Of a DNA stretch of 64,000 nt, positions 48,542 through 64,000 are shown piece by piece; position 1 is the stretch's first letter; each line of letters starts with the position of its first letter. The notes below the pieces were generated by a model that was not told the DNA's origin, ran no database searches, and saw only the letters and a list, made by a program, of their open reading frames with translations. Both the position numbers and the translations under genes were made by a program. The DNA is from Notolepis coatsorum (lineage: Eukaryota > Chordata > Actinopteri > Aulopiformes > Paralepididae). The DNA lies in NCBI GenBank assembly GCA_963971535.1, contig OZ020589.1, positions 69,698,253 to 69,762,252 on the forward strand. The letters run 5' to 3'.

Positions 48542-48704
48542 GTAAGTATGAATAACTATAATATGGGTGTTATATATATAATATAGCAGATGCCTCGCTA
48601 TAGCATGGCTAACATGTAATTTCTATGTAATGAACATTTATCATGTCATTCAAGTTAGGCTACTTTCTAGCAGCAAGTATGACAAATGATAATCATCTAT
48701 TGTG

Positions 48705-48882
48705 GGTGTTCTAGTAGCACACCATGTAACGCGCTGCGTCGCGAAACGGCCGACCCGGGTTCGACTCCCAGACCCGGCGTCCTTTGCCGATTGTCTTCCC
48801 CTGCTCTGTCTCCCATTTCCTCCTCTTCCTCTCTCTCTACCGGACTGCCCCGTAGTACAAACATACAAAAAAAGAAAAGAAA
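48705..48882 (+). mobile_element. tRNA-derived SINE in intron 2
   Basis: 178 bp between perfect 14-bp duplications AATCATCTATTGTG (48,691-48,704 and 48,883-48,896). An RNA polymerase III B box GGGTTCGACTCCC lies at about 48,767. Pyrimidine-rich body and A-rich tail. Confidence 0.9.
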
Positions 48883-48896
48883 AATCATCTATTGTG

Positions 48897-49852
48897 AGAT
48901 ATAGACCATGTTTTCAGTGGATATTTTGAAATACAATGATAACTAGTTAACCACAGGAAGTTTTATTTTTATTTATCCATAATTTATTCTGGTATTACAT
49001 TTACTGGTGACAAAATAAGAAGAAAACAGAAAGAATAGGTTTGTCTCAATAAGACCATGAACCCATTGTGACTCACCTAGCGATTCTATCACAGTGCCAC
49101 ATGTGACAAAACTCCCACAGAAACTTGTGACGTTATTATTATTAACATATTAGAAGAAAACTGAACTCATACATTTTAATAAGCATGACCCCCAGTATGA
49201 TATCAACCCACATCCTTTAATGATTCACAAAAGAAATGATTCACTTCCACATCAGTTGAACAGGAGGTTACTGATGAGTCACAGTGTTCTGCTGTCTGTG
49301 TTCTGAGAGGTGACGATACATCATCAAGTCAAGTGTTCTTGTATTAACCCCTTGGGGAAATTCAGGTGCCATAGCGGCATAGAGGAGGGGGGAGGGAGGG
49401 TAGGTAATGACAGGAAAAAAAGATAATAATAGAGTAGAATATGATAATAATAGTGGAATGGCAGTATATTCTATCAATTGCATTGCATGGAGGCAAGTAG
49501 AATTATCCTACTGTGCAGAATCAAAGTTTCATTAGCACTGTTTCATCATTTTGGAGTGTGATAGGAGCTCCTACTTGCTGGCTTTCCACTGAGAAAAATA
49601 CGGCCTCAAATCTCTTGAAACACCTCCTACAACAGCAGGTTTAAAAATAGTGTAAATCAATTTCAGCCTGCTGTGCTTTTGATCAAGCCTGTAGCTTGAT
49701 ATCTTATCTTCTTATCCTGCAGACATGCGCTCACGTTTTTCTAGATTAGTAAAACAATAGCATCGGCTTTACAGTAATCTTTCTGCCGCTAAATCTGATT
49801 TGGCTCGGAACCACTGTACAGTATTTCAAATATATTTGTTTATCTGAGTCTT
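48897..49852. other. abca1 intron 2, no gene seen
   Basis: No recognised element apart from the left flank of the SINE duplication at 49,837. Confidence 0.5.
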
Positions 49853-50344
49853 TTTTTTTTTTTTTTTTTTATCTTTTTCCCCCTCCATTTTCCTCCAATT
49901 TTCTCCCATCCCAATGTTAGTCGTATGCCAATTCCAAATCCCTTCCTGGTCGCTGCGCACTTACCCCCCACAGTCAGATCATCTGGGAGAGTGGAGGCTA
50001 TCACGTGCTTCCTCCGACACACGTCCAGCCAATCAACCGCTTCTTTTCACCTGGCAGCGCGGATCCTCCCTGAGAGGGCGTAGCGTGTGGAAGGATCACA
50101 CTATCCCACTCAGGTCCTATCCGCGCTTAGCAGGCGCCCCGACCGAACTGTAGGGGTCGCTGTTTACAACGACCCGGACCCACCCCGCCAGCTTCTCCCA
50201 CCCTCTAATACAGCCAATTGTATTAGTGTGAACGGCCAGCCAAGCTGGTGACAACCTCGGAGCTGGGAGCTGGATTCGAACAGGCGAATCCAGCTCTCCG
50301 GGGTTGGTGACGAACGCAATCTCCGCTACGCCACCTAACCGCCC
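49853..50344 (-). mobile_element. tRNA-derived SINE, minus strand, in intron 2
   Basis: 492 bp between perfect 16-bp duplications TGTTTATCTGAGTCTT (49,837-49,852 and 50,345-50,360). The tRNA-like head is at the right: A box TGGCGTAGCGG and B box GTTCGAATCC on the minus strand. The poly(A) tail reads as a T run at the left. A different family from the SINE at 48,705. Confidence 0.92.
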
Positions 50345-50778
50345 TGTTTATCTGAGTCTTAATCAAGTAAAGCATTTGCTTTCTGTACATTCTGTAAGCC
50401 TGGTCCATCACTACAGTCCTTCCTAACACCATATACTGTCAATCAGGCTTTAACAATGGTATTTTGTATTTGTTGAAATACCTTTTTGCAAAATCCTGAC
50501 TCAAAGAATAATTCCTTTAATAATACTAATAATTACTGCTTTTGTTAAATATATATAAAATGTGTATATTCGAGTATACATCTGACCAGTATAACACAAT
50601 CACTATATGTTCCCATAGCCTAGAGTAGACCATTATCTTTATCCCCCCTTCCTGTTTGCCATGCTGGGTTAAGGCTGGTTAAGGCTTATTAAGGCTGACT
50701 AAGGCTGACTAAGGCTGGGACACAGGCATCTGATGCTGGGAGGCCATTGTGGAACAGATGGACCAGTCCAAGTGCTTA
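50345..50778. other. abca1 intron 2, short TTAAGGCTGACTAAGG repeats
   Basis: A few degenerate 11-bp GGCTGACTAA copies at 50,668-50,716. Otherwise no recognised feature. Confidence 0.5.
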
Positions 50779-50846
50779 CACACCTCTCTCTCTCCCTCGC
50801 TCCCTGGCTCGCTTGCTCTCTGAGTCTCTCTGAGTCTCTCTCTCTG

Positions 50847-50905
<59 letters not shown>

Positions 50906-50998
50906 CTCTCTCTCTCTCTCTGAGTCTCCCTCTCTCTCTCTCTCTCTGTGTCTCTGTTTCTCTCTCTCTCTCTCTCTCTGTCTGTCTCTCTCACTCAC
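50779..50998. repeat. (CT)n-rich microsatellite
   Basis: Interrupted TCTC tract with GAGTCTC interruptions. Confidence 0.95.
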
Positions 50999-51139
50999 TT
51001 GTACATTCAATCTCTTTTTCCCTCTATCTAATGTTATTTTGCTCTCTCCTTCTTAACCCATAGACTTTTCACAGACTCATATAGGGGGATTATGAACAAA
51101 GAACAGCTGACACTGCCCGACCCCCACCCCCTTCTGAAC

Positions 51140-51332
<193 letters not shown>

Positions 51333-51335
<3 letters not shown>

Positions 51336-52141
51336 ACATACATCAAAAACCGGGACTGTAAAATACATGGTGTGTGCCAAATGACCCAGTTGTACTGTAA
51401 AAAGGGGGTTGTTTTAAAGAGGTTTAAAGGACGTGTACATTTGGCTCAGTGTACATTTTCTGAAGTGTCAAACATCATGTCATGGAGACTTGATGTTTGT
51501 TCAAAAGAACAAACATAAACTCTTGACATTTTCATTGTGTATTTTATGCCTTTTTGACATTTTCATTGTCATTGGCTTTGCACCTATTTCATATTTGAAA
51601 TTCATCTGCTCTCTCTAGTTGAGATATTTTATGAAGAAGTGTGTGTTTTATGAACAGTATATCTCCACCCTCGCCCTCTTTTCCTGATCCTCCTATCAAA
51701 ACAACAAAAAAAATAAAAAAATCTGAATATTTTCAGCGTATCGCGATATATTTAGTATCGCGATACTATCGCATTGTGACGCAAGTATCGCGATATTATC
51801 GTATCGTGAGGTCTCTGGCGACTGTCGCTTCCCTCGGACAAACTTGGTTTGATATTGTATACTATATGTTGAAATGGTAGTTGTGATTGGAGAATCAAGA
51901 AAAGAGGGCAGAGCTTGAGATTGGTCAATTGTAATTTATTGACTGCTGTTACTCTTTCCTTTTCCTAGACATGTTATCAGCAGTCTTGTGTGTTTTTAGG
52001 AACCGAGAGGATAGCCTACATCTAGGACAGACCTTGTAAAAATTAATTGCCCACCCCTGATCTAGGATGTAACTTCTGTTGGTTCATTGTCTGGTGTAAC
52101 CCCCCTCTTCTCGTGCCTCTCTCCTCTCCTCCTCCTCTCAG
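51333..52141. other. abca1 intron 2, end
   Basis: A MITE-like patch with repeated TATCGCGATA lies at 51,737-51,812. A pyrimidine-rich tract (52,100-52,139) leads to the exon 3 acceptor. Confidence 0.55.
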
Positions 52142-52235
52142 GTCCAGTTGCTGATAGAGATCATCTGGCCTCTGTTCATCTTCTTCATTCTCATCTCTGT
52201 CAGAATGCACTACCCGCCCTATGAACAGCATGAAT
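52142..52235 (+). CDS. abca1: abca1 exon 3
   Basis: 94 bp after acceptor CCTCTCAG. Encodes [20 protein letters not shown] then [11 protein letters not shown] plus one base. The hydrophobic segment is the first transmembrane helix; YPPYEQHE starts the large extracellular domain and distinguishes ABCA1 from ABCA4 and ABCA7. Donor GTAAGT at 52,236. Confidence 0.95.
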
Positions 52236-52247
52236 GTAAGTAGGGAA

Positions 52248-52434
52248 GGAGGGATGGAGGGAGGCAGGGAGGGAGGGAGAGATGGAGGGATAGAAGAATG
52301 TATATGTGTGTGTATAGATGGATGGATGGACAGATGGACGGACGGACGGACGGACGGACGGACGGATGGATGGATGGATGGATGGATGGATGGATGGATG
52401 GATGGATGGATGGATGGATGGATGGATGGATATA
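52248..52434. repeat. (GGAGG)/(GGAC)/(GGAT)n tract in intron 3
   Basis: Purine-rich GGGA repeats pass into GGAC and GGAT tetranucleotides. It starts 13 bp after the exon 3 donor. Confidence 0.95.
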
Positions 52435-54254
<1,820 letters not shown>

Positions 54255-54351
54255 TGAGTAAGGATCCTCCTGGGTGGGTGATGGTCCGGGATGCAACATT
54301 GTCACTGTTCAGTGTATTTTTAACCCCCATCTTCCTTCTTATGTTCCTCAG

Positions 54352-54470
54352 TATCTCCCGACTGTTCGAAGATGCTAAGAAGATCCTGCTGTACAGCCAG
54401 AATGACAAAAGCTTTGAGGGCTTTAAGGGGCTGGTGAGAGCCCTGCGCAAACTGCAGAAAAACACAGCAC
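54352..54470 (+). CDS. abca1: abca1 exon 5
   Basis: 119 bp after acceptor TTCCTCAG. Encodes ISRLFEDAKKILLYSQNDKS, then FEGFKGLVRALRKLQKNTA plus one base. Continues the extracellular domain. Donor GTAAGT at 54,471. Intron 4 is only 98 bp. Frame and phase join exon 4 without a break. Confidence 0.95.
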
Positions 54471-54578
54471 GTAAGTTGCTTTATTTGTCTGCCCATCCAG
54501 TCACTTGTCTGTTAATTCACTAGCACACAATCATTCATTTCTGCGTTAATTGATTTGTGTGTGTGTGTGTGTGTCCCC

Positions 54579-54738
<160 letters not shown>

Positions 54739-54937
54739 TGCTACTGCATATCATGTGGTGTCAGAAAAATATATGGGCTAATGTGAATCCTGTTTTTGTC
54801 AAGGATTATTATGGATATTGTGGATAATTATTAGATAAACTTCATCCAGTTTAGCAACCGAGTCACAGTCACCTGAAATTAAAAATGGAGGACGGATTTG
54901 TAATTCCTAGGATGTTCTGGTCTATCAGACAGCATAA

Positions 54938-55093
<156 letters not shown>

Positions 55094-55670
55094 TGAGTAG
55101 ATGACATATGACAAGCGGAATTGACAAGCCCATGACAGCTTGAGTGTGTGGTATATTCACCTGTACCTCACAGAACATGCCAAACACTCAGCGCCCAATA
55201 GTTTTGGACAGAACGCCTAATATTACATACCCTGACGGTATGCCACTCCAACCACCTCGTCTGCATGCATGATCATGCTGAGTCTAGTCTGACGGCTGAT
55301 TAGCATTATACCAAGGAACCTGGCCAGCGATTCTCCAGTCGCCTGGGAGGCTGGAGAAGCCAGGAGCATTGCTAGAGCAGGTGTAAATGGACGGGACCCC
55401 TTGAGAATCATCATAATAACCTCAGCCTTTGGGATCAACATCAGACACTGACTGGCAGGCCTGGGGACCTGGTGTCAGGGGAGGGACCCCGCCTGTCCCT
55501 TATCTGGCCCTAGCAGCCCTTTGGGCGTTGGGGCCGACCAGGCAGTATTCCCTCTTCTCCTCTCTGTTTATGTGTGTTTTTTCTCTTACAAGACAGGAAA
55601 CACATATTTTTGGGAACCTCCCTGAAAAACAGGATACAGACCTAGAGAGAAATTGACTTTTAACCAGGTC

Positions 55671-58481
<2,811 letters not shown>

Positions 58482-60131
58482 TGCGGTGTTCCTTCTACCC
58501 AAGATGCAGTTTATCAGGTGACTTCCTACGTTTGGTCCGCGTTTGGTTCGATGAAGCCGAACCGAGACCTACGTTTTCAGGCGGACCAGAGTTCGCGTGT
58601 TTGGTCCGCGGGCCGAGTTCGACGCGCATTCACACAAACCCGAAAAACCGAATTCTGGTCCGATAATCCGGACCAAACAGCCCCTGTGTGAAAGCGACCT
58701 AATTGACCAAGAGGTGCCAGCCCTACTTTACACACTCCCCACTGTGTGAAAAGTAACTAAGTACTCAAGCAAGTACTGTATTCAAGAACAATTTAGAGGT
58801 ACCTGTATTTACATTTTAGGGAACTTTCTACTTTTACTCTACTACTTTTCAAAGGAAATATTGTACTTTTTACTCCACTACATTTATCTGAACCCATCAG
58901 TTACTAGTTACTTTGAAGAAAAAGATTCTGCATAGAAAACATGGCATAGATTCAAATTTGAAGCTTGCCACCTTCAAGAGCACGTAGTAAGAGCTAGTAC
59001 AACACAACAATGGATTGTGGTGAATGCTCCCAAGCGCTGGAATACAGAAACGTCATATAATTTAGAATAATAGAATACTTTTACATTTAATATTTAAATA
59101 CATTTAATATCAAATACTTCTCCACTTTTAGAATTTTTAATGGAGGACTTTCACCTTTACCAGAGTACGGTTTTATCTGGGTATTTCTACTTTTACTTAA
59201 GTAAACAAACTGCTTACTGGTTCCAGCACATCATATAGTACCTTCTATATAACGTTCCATGTGAGGCTTATAGGCTTCCAGGTCTCTGACAGACAGCTCA
59301 TTAAACCTCTAGTCCCCTGTCAGACAGCTCATTAAGCTGACGTTTTCTGGCAACAGATACAGATTCCAAATGCAGTAGTTCCCCTGTGTCTCTGTCCATG
59401 TGAGAGACAGTTGATACAAGCCTATCAATTCACAAGGCAAAAAGTGGAGAAGGTAAACTGTCTGTCGCTCCCGGGTGACCCCATTAGAAGTCAGCCTCTT
59501 TTCCCTGTAAACGATGGAGCGTGAGAGATATGAGCGGAGAGCAAGTCGCCTCACATGCGGGTTAATAATTAATCTCTCAGCGGAATCAAAGACTGAGATT
59601 TATAGCCTACAGGGGGGTTCGGTGGAGGTTGTCTTTTCAATTTGACTTTTATCAACAAATCATATAAGAGCATTAAGACCTCAGGGCGGTGCTGAATCAA
59701 GGACCCACACCGTATCCTTGTGGTCAGGCTCGCGTTTTGATCATAATTCTACACATTTGTTTTTGGAGGTAATCCAGTCATGATGCTGTATGAGAAATCA
59801 GATGATTAAAATCTTGAATTGATATGACAAATGGATTGGGTTTCCACAATTTCTTCAACAAAGCCTGGTGTTTCAGCAGCCTTCAAATGGAGGACAGATG
59901 GAGTTGACTTTGGGACACAGTGGGAGCTAAGGCTAAGTTAGCATATTAAAGCTAAGGCTAAGTTATCATACTAAAGCTACAGTAAGTAGCTACTAAAGCT
60001 AATGCTAAGTTAGCATACTAAAGCTAAGTACCTACTAGAGCTAAGGCTAAGTTAGCATATAGCATGTAAAGCACAGTTACCCTGCTACAGGAAGCTTATA
60101 GCAGCAACTTTGCCTTTATTTTGGTAACTAA
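58482..60131. other. abca1 intron 5, no gene seen
   Basis: 58,520-58,700 has repeated and inverted TTGGTCCG/CGGACCAA motifs, perhaps a hAT remnant. 59,925-60,070 has several copies of GCTAAGGCTAAGTTAGCATA. No exon recognised. Confidence 0.5.
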
Positions 60132-62205
60132 CAGCTGAGTCATTCTACAGAAACGCACACTTTTCTGTCCCCAGCCTTTGCAGAAAGCATACACTTTAAA
60201 CAGACTTTGTAGTAGGGCTGTCCCCGACTAAGGATTTGGATGGTCGACTAGGATTGGCCAAAATTTGCTGTTAAAAAAAGTATAATATTTTAATTTTTCT
60301 TTTTCTTTTTTTTTTTCGTTCCATTTGGGCTGTGGGGGTGCTTAATGTCTGAAGGAGTCGACTGAAGGCTTCTTGTCCTCTGCAAAAGCATGCAATTGGT
60401 CCACTGATGGATACATCTTGATATTTGTCTAGTCTAGTGTGTTCATTAGATGGGTGAAATCCTCTTTCAGTGCCTCTGTGCCTGTTTTCGTAGGCAGTTG
60501 GCCTCTGGTATGGGTGCCATTAGCGTTAGCCATGCTTCTAGGCCTCTTCTTTTGGAAAAAAAAAATATTTATTTTTTATTTATTTATTTTTTATTATATT
60601 CGACTAAGAGGTTGGCCAGTCGACTACGGCTCCTTTCGACCGATTAGTCGACTAATCGATTAATAGGGGGCAGCCCTACTTTGTAGTCACATTTAATTTA
60701 TATATTTGAATAATGTAAAATGTTCTTTGAACAATTATACCTATTTGAGGCAAGAATTGGGCAATATTTGTTTTTAATCAATTATATGAAATTCCAAGTA
60801 CAAGAAAAGTGCTTGTCCCCAATGTCATGTATTGAGGTTTAGGGGCATATTTAGAGTTTACAAATATATTTCTCTCCCATTTTAAATGCAAGAATGTATA
60901 CACCACTATCACATGTATGAAGTGGCTAACATAAAAAAAATTAAATACCAACTAAATATTGTAAATAATATAATGGAAATAGCTGTCCCCTGGTGTCATG
61001 TCACTGGTGTTACCGCTTAAAAAAAATCCCTATTCCGAAAAAATCCAAAGACTTGTGACATCACTTCCTACTTCCTACATTGTACTTCCTGAAGAACTGT
61101 GAAGAAAGGTACATTGTCAGTCTGCTGTCTTTTTTCAAATGTTGGAAATGTTCTCATTTATCTCATAATTTCATACGAGACATTTAGCTAGAGTCACTGG
61201 TATGGCCTATTTTTAAAGAAGATATCAATACTCAATAATCAACACAAATTGATTAAATTACATATTTTAGTGAGTTTAGCATGATTAGCAACATGTGGTT
61301 TGAGGTACTGTAGCTGCCATTTTGTAAAATACAGATTTCATGAAAATGGTCACTGGTGTTACCATCACTGGTGTTACTGCTCTTCAATTAACACCAGTGA
61401 CGACCAGTAACACCAGTGACTATCTTGTGTAAATAAGCTTTAGTAAAAGCTTTTAAAGAAGTTGTTATGCATACAATATAACTCATTAGTACCCATTTCA
61501 TGATCACAACTAAATATAAATATAAATTATATAAATAAATATATATAATATATATATAAAATAAATATATAAATAACTAAAGTTATTTGACTTAATGTCA
61601 GTGATAATCTTTGGTTTTGTACTAAATACACCATTTTCTATCTCAAATAAGTAATTGATATTGAATAAAACAATCTTTAGTGTTCTTTGTGTCACTGGTG
61701 TTTTATTGTGTCACTGGTGTTACTGTGTCATATGAAATCAAAAGTGTCACATTTGACTTGTAAATTATTTTATATCAATTGACCTTTGCTTCATTCAAGA
61801 GTTAGGATGTTAAGGATACTATGATTACATTTGTATGACTGTCCTTCAAATATTGTTATTATTATAGCAAAGATATGATGGTGTTAATAAGCAAACGTCA
61901 CACAATCACACTTTTCACTGTGCCTCTGACTATATGTGCAGAATTGATTGTGAAAAAAACATTTCTAAAAATACTTTAATATTGTTAAAGGCATGAGGTA
62001 ACACCAGTGACAAAAAGATGGCACAAGCATTCTTTAAGTCAAAGTAAATATATATTTTTTAATCATTAAGCTCTCATTTATGTGGATTCATAAAGTCAAA
62101 GGGTTAACCAATATTGTAACTTAAGTTTAAATGTAGGAAAATTAACTACATTTTAAGACATGTTGCTATTCCAAAAGTGTGCGTTTCTGTAGAATGACTC
62201 AGCTG
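60132..62205. mobile_element. Non-autonomous DNA transposon with CACTGGTGTTAC repeats
   Basis: Perfect 33-bp inverted ends: cagctgagtcattctacaga and on to 60,164, complement at 62,173-62,205. Inside, CACTGGTGTTAC or its complement occurs about nine times (61,002 to 62,010), in both orientations. Such clustered short repeats are typical of transposase binding sites. No transposase frame. I could not define a target duplication. A hAT MITE is nested inside. Confidence 0.75.
60213..60678. mobile_element. hAT-type MITE nested in transposon
   Basis: 466 bp with ends tagggctgtcccc and rc(gggggcagcccta), flanked by a perfect 8-bp duplication CTTTGTAG (60,205-60,212 and 60,679-60,686). Subterminal GTCGACTA repeats in both orientations. 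Confidence 0.93.
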
Positions 62206-62556
<351 letters not shown>

Positions 62557-63027
62557 TTTGTTGTTTTTCTCACTTCCTAAAAAGTTGATTTAATTAAGGA
62601 AAGTGTTTTTCCCGGACACTGACGCAAGGCAGGGGAAATGCTGTAATGAATTCTGTAGACTAGCTTTTCCTGTCCTATAGCCAGTGGGTGAGTGAGGTTT
62701 CTGAGGTAACTAACCTGTTATACGCTATTTTAAATTGGCTTTGCAAGCTGGTACAGTAGTCACCTCCAACTGATGTGTTTAGACATGTACAGTGTTGACT
62801 CCAGTCTCTGTCTTCTACCCAGCTGGCATCAGGATACACACGCAAGCTTGCATGCACACACACGCACATGCACGCACGTGCAAATGACAGTATGGAACTC
62901 CTTAAGTTATTTTACCCCAATGAACTCATTTGCATCTGTAATTTAGGGGTTTAGTTCACTTAGGCCATACACACACATACACACATACACACAGACGCAC
63001 AGACGCACGCACGCACGAACGCATGCG

Positions 63028-63028
<1 letters not shown>

Positions 63029-63107
<79 letters not shown>

Positions 63108-63138
63108 GTACATTCACAGCAGACACACACACACACAC
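63029..63138. repeat. (CA)n microsatellite
   Basis: CA run at 63,029-63,102 then a second short run at 63,123-63,138. Preceded by CACG/CATG-rich sequence. Confidence 0.95.
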
Positions 63139-63527
63139 CTTTGCGGTCGCCATAGAACACAGAAGACTTTCCATGTAATTTGAGGTGAGGTAACGTGATG
63201 ATATATCACCTTGCTCCTGTGTTACATAATTTCCCTCTGGGCTGTTTGACTGCAATGCACCATGGGAGCTGTAGTTTCCTGCAGGAAGTCTAATTAAGCT
63301 TCATTAGCACTCCCTGGCTGCTCACCCACGGGGCCTTTGGGTCATCACAACGGACATGCACACATATGCATAGGCAGGCATGCACAATCACACACTCACA
63401 TAGACAGAGGCCCGCGGAGAGACAAAGGTGTGTACACAAACACACACAGATGCACACACACACAGACACTGACATTTCAGTTCAGATCAGTAGCAGTGTT
63501 TCCTGTGGTGCAGCACTGTGGGATGAA

Positions 63528-64000
63528 AGACTAGATACTAGTCAAGTCTAGCTGGAGAGGAGGAATAAAGACTAGAGATTAGTCAAGACACACTGGAGAG
63601 GAGGAATAAAGACTAGAGATTAGTCAAGACACACTGGAGAGGAGGAATAAATACTAGAGATTAGTCAAGTCTAGCTGGGGAGGAGGAATAAAGACTAAAG
63701 ATTAGTCAAGACACACTGGAGAGGAGGAATAAAGACTAGAGATTAGTCAAGACACACTGGAGAGGAGGAATAAAGACTAGAGATTAGTCAAATCTAGCTG
63801 GAGACGAGGAATAAAAACTAGAGATTAGTCAAGTCTAGCTGGAGAGGAGGAATAAAGACTAGAGATTAGTCAAATCTAGCTGGAGACGAGGAATAAAGAC
63901 TAGAGATTCGTCAAGTCTACCTGGAGACGAGGAATAAAGACTAGAGATTAGTCAAGTCTAGCTGGAGAGGAGGAATAAAGACTAGAGATTAGTCAAATCT
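63528..64000. repeat. 41-bp minisatellite reaching window end
   Basis: Unit ctagagattagtcaagacac followed by ACTGGAGAGGAGGAATAAAGA, about 11 copies. Two alternating forms: AGACACACTGG and AGTCTAGCTGG. It continues past 64,000. Confidence 0.97.

Noticed and set aside
48705-48882. tRNA gene at the SINE B box
   Set aside because: No acceptor stem pairs; target duplications and A-rich tail show a SINE.

Overview
This is a stretch of vertebrate, almost certainly teleost fish, nuclear DNA. Evidence: the first coding exons of a fish-type ABCA1 transporter gene, long (CA)n, (ATCT)n, (GACA)n and (GATA)n microsatellites, many hAT, Tc1, LINE and tRNA-derived SINE copies, and no prokaryote-like gene packing. 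Most of the long open frames are simple-repeat artefacts or broken transposons.

Layout. 1-5.6 kb: a Ty3/gypsy-type LTR retrotransposon that landed inside an (ATCT)n tract and was later broken by a hAT MITE, a short poly(A)-tailed insertion, stops and frameshifts. 5.6-20.3 kb: nested transposon debris: a possible solo LTR, several CR1/L2-like LINE fragments, a 2.3-kb fold-back element with a Tc1 relic inside it, two local tandem duplications and a hAT-like element carrying heat-shock-element-like repeats. 20.3-37.5 kb: a 40/46-bp minisatellite split by a 14.4-kb inverted-repeat structure (about 20,931-35,377). Its arms carry identical tRNA-Glu genes. Its 1.63-kb single-copy core holds two unfamiliar protein genes plus the start of a third that runs into the right arm. 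The left arm is swollen by a hAT insertion and a near-perfect 2.53-kb tandem duplication that contains a LINE relic. I cannot assign this structure to a known element class; it is the most unusual object here.

38.3-64 kb: the promoter and 5' part of abca1 on the + strand. The promoter keeps an E-box, a CArg box, a DR4 motif of the LXR/RXR type and a TATA box, in the same order as I recall for E-box, DR4 and TATA in mammals. A non-coding first exon is inferred near 38.45-38.61 kb. Four coding exons (48,476-48,541; 52,142-52,235; 54,112-54,253; 54,352-54,470) encode the first 140 residues. The rest of the gene lies beyond the window. The introns hold a 2.4-kb 26-bp minisatellite, a LINE ORF1 relic, two SINEs with clear target-site duplications, two hAT MITEs, a 2.1-kb DNA transposon with internal repeats and many dinucleotide tracts.

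abca1 and its promoter are the only host gene. The tRNA genes and the core genes of the inverted-repeat structure may be functional, but they belong to a mobile or virus-like unit rather than to a host pathway. All alignments here were made by eye; boundaries are good to a few bases where target-site duplications are given and looser elsewhere.
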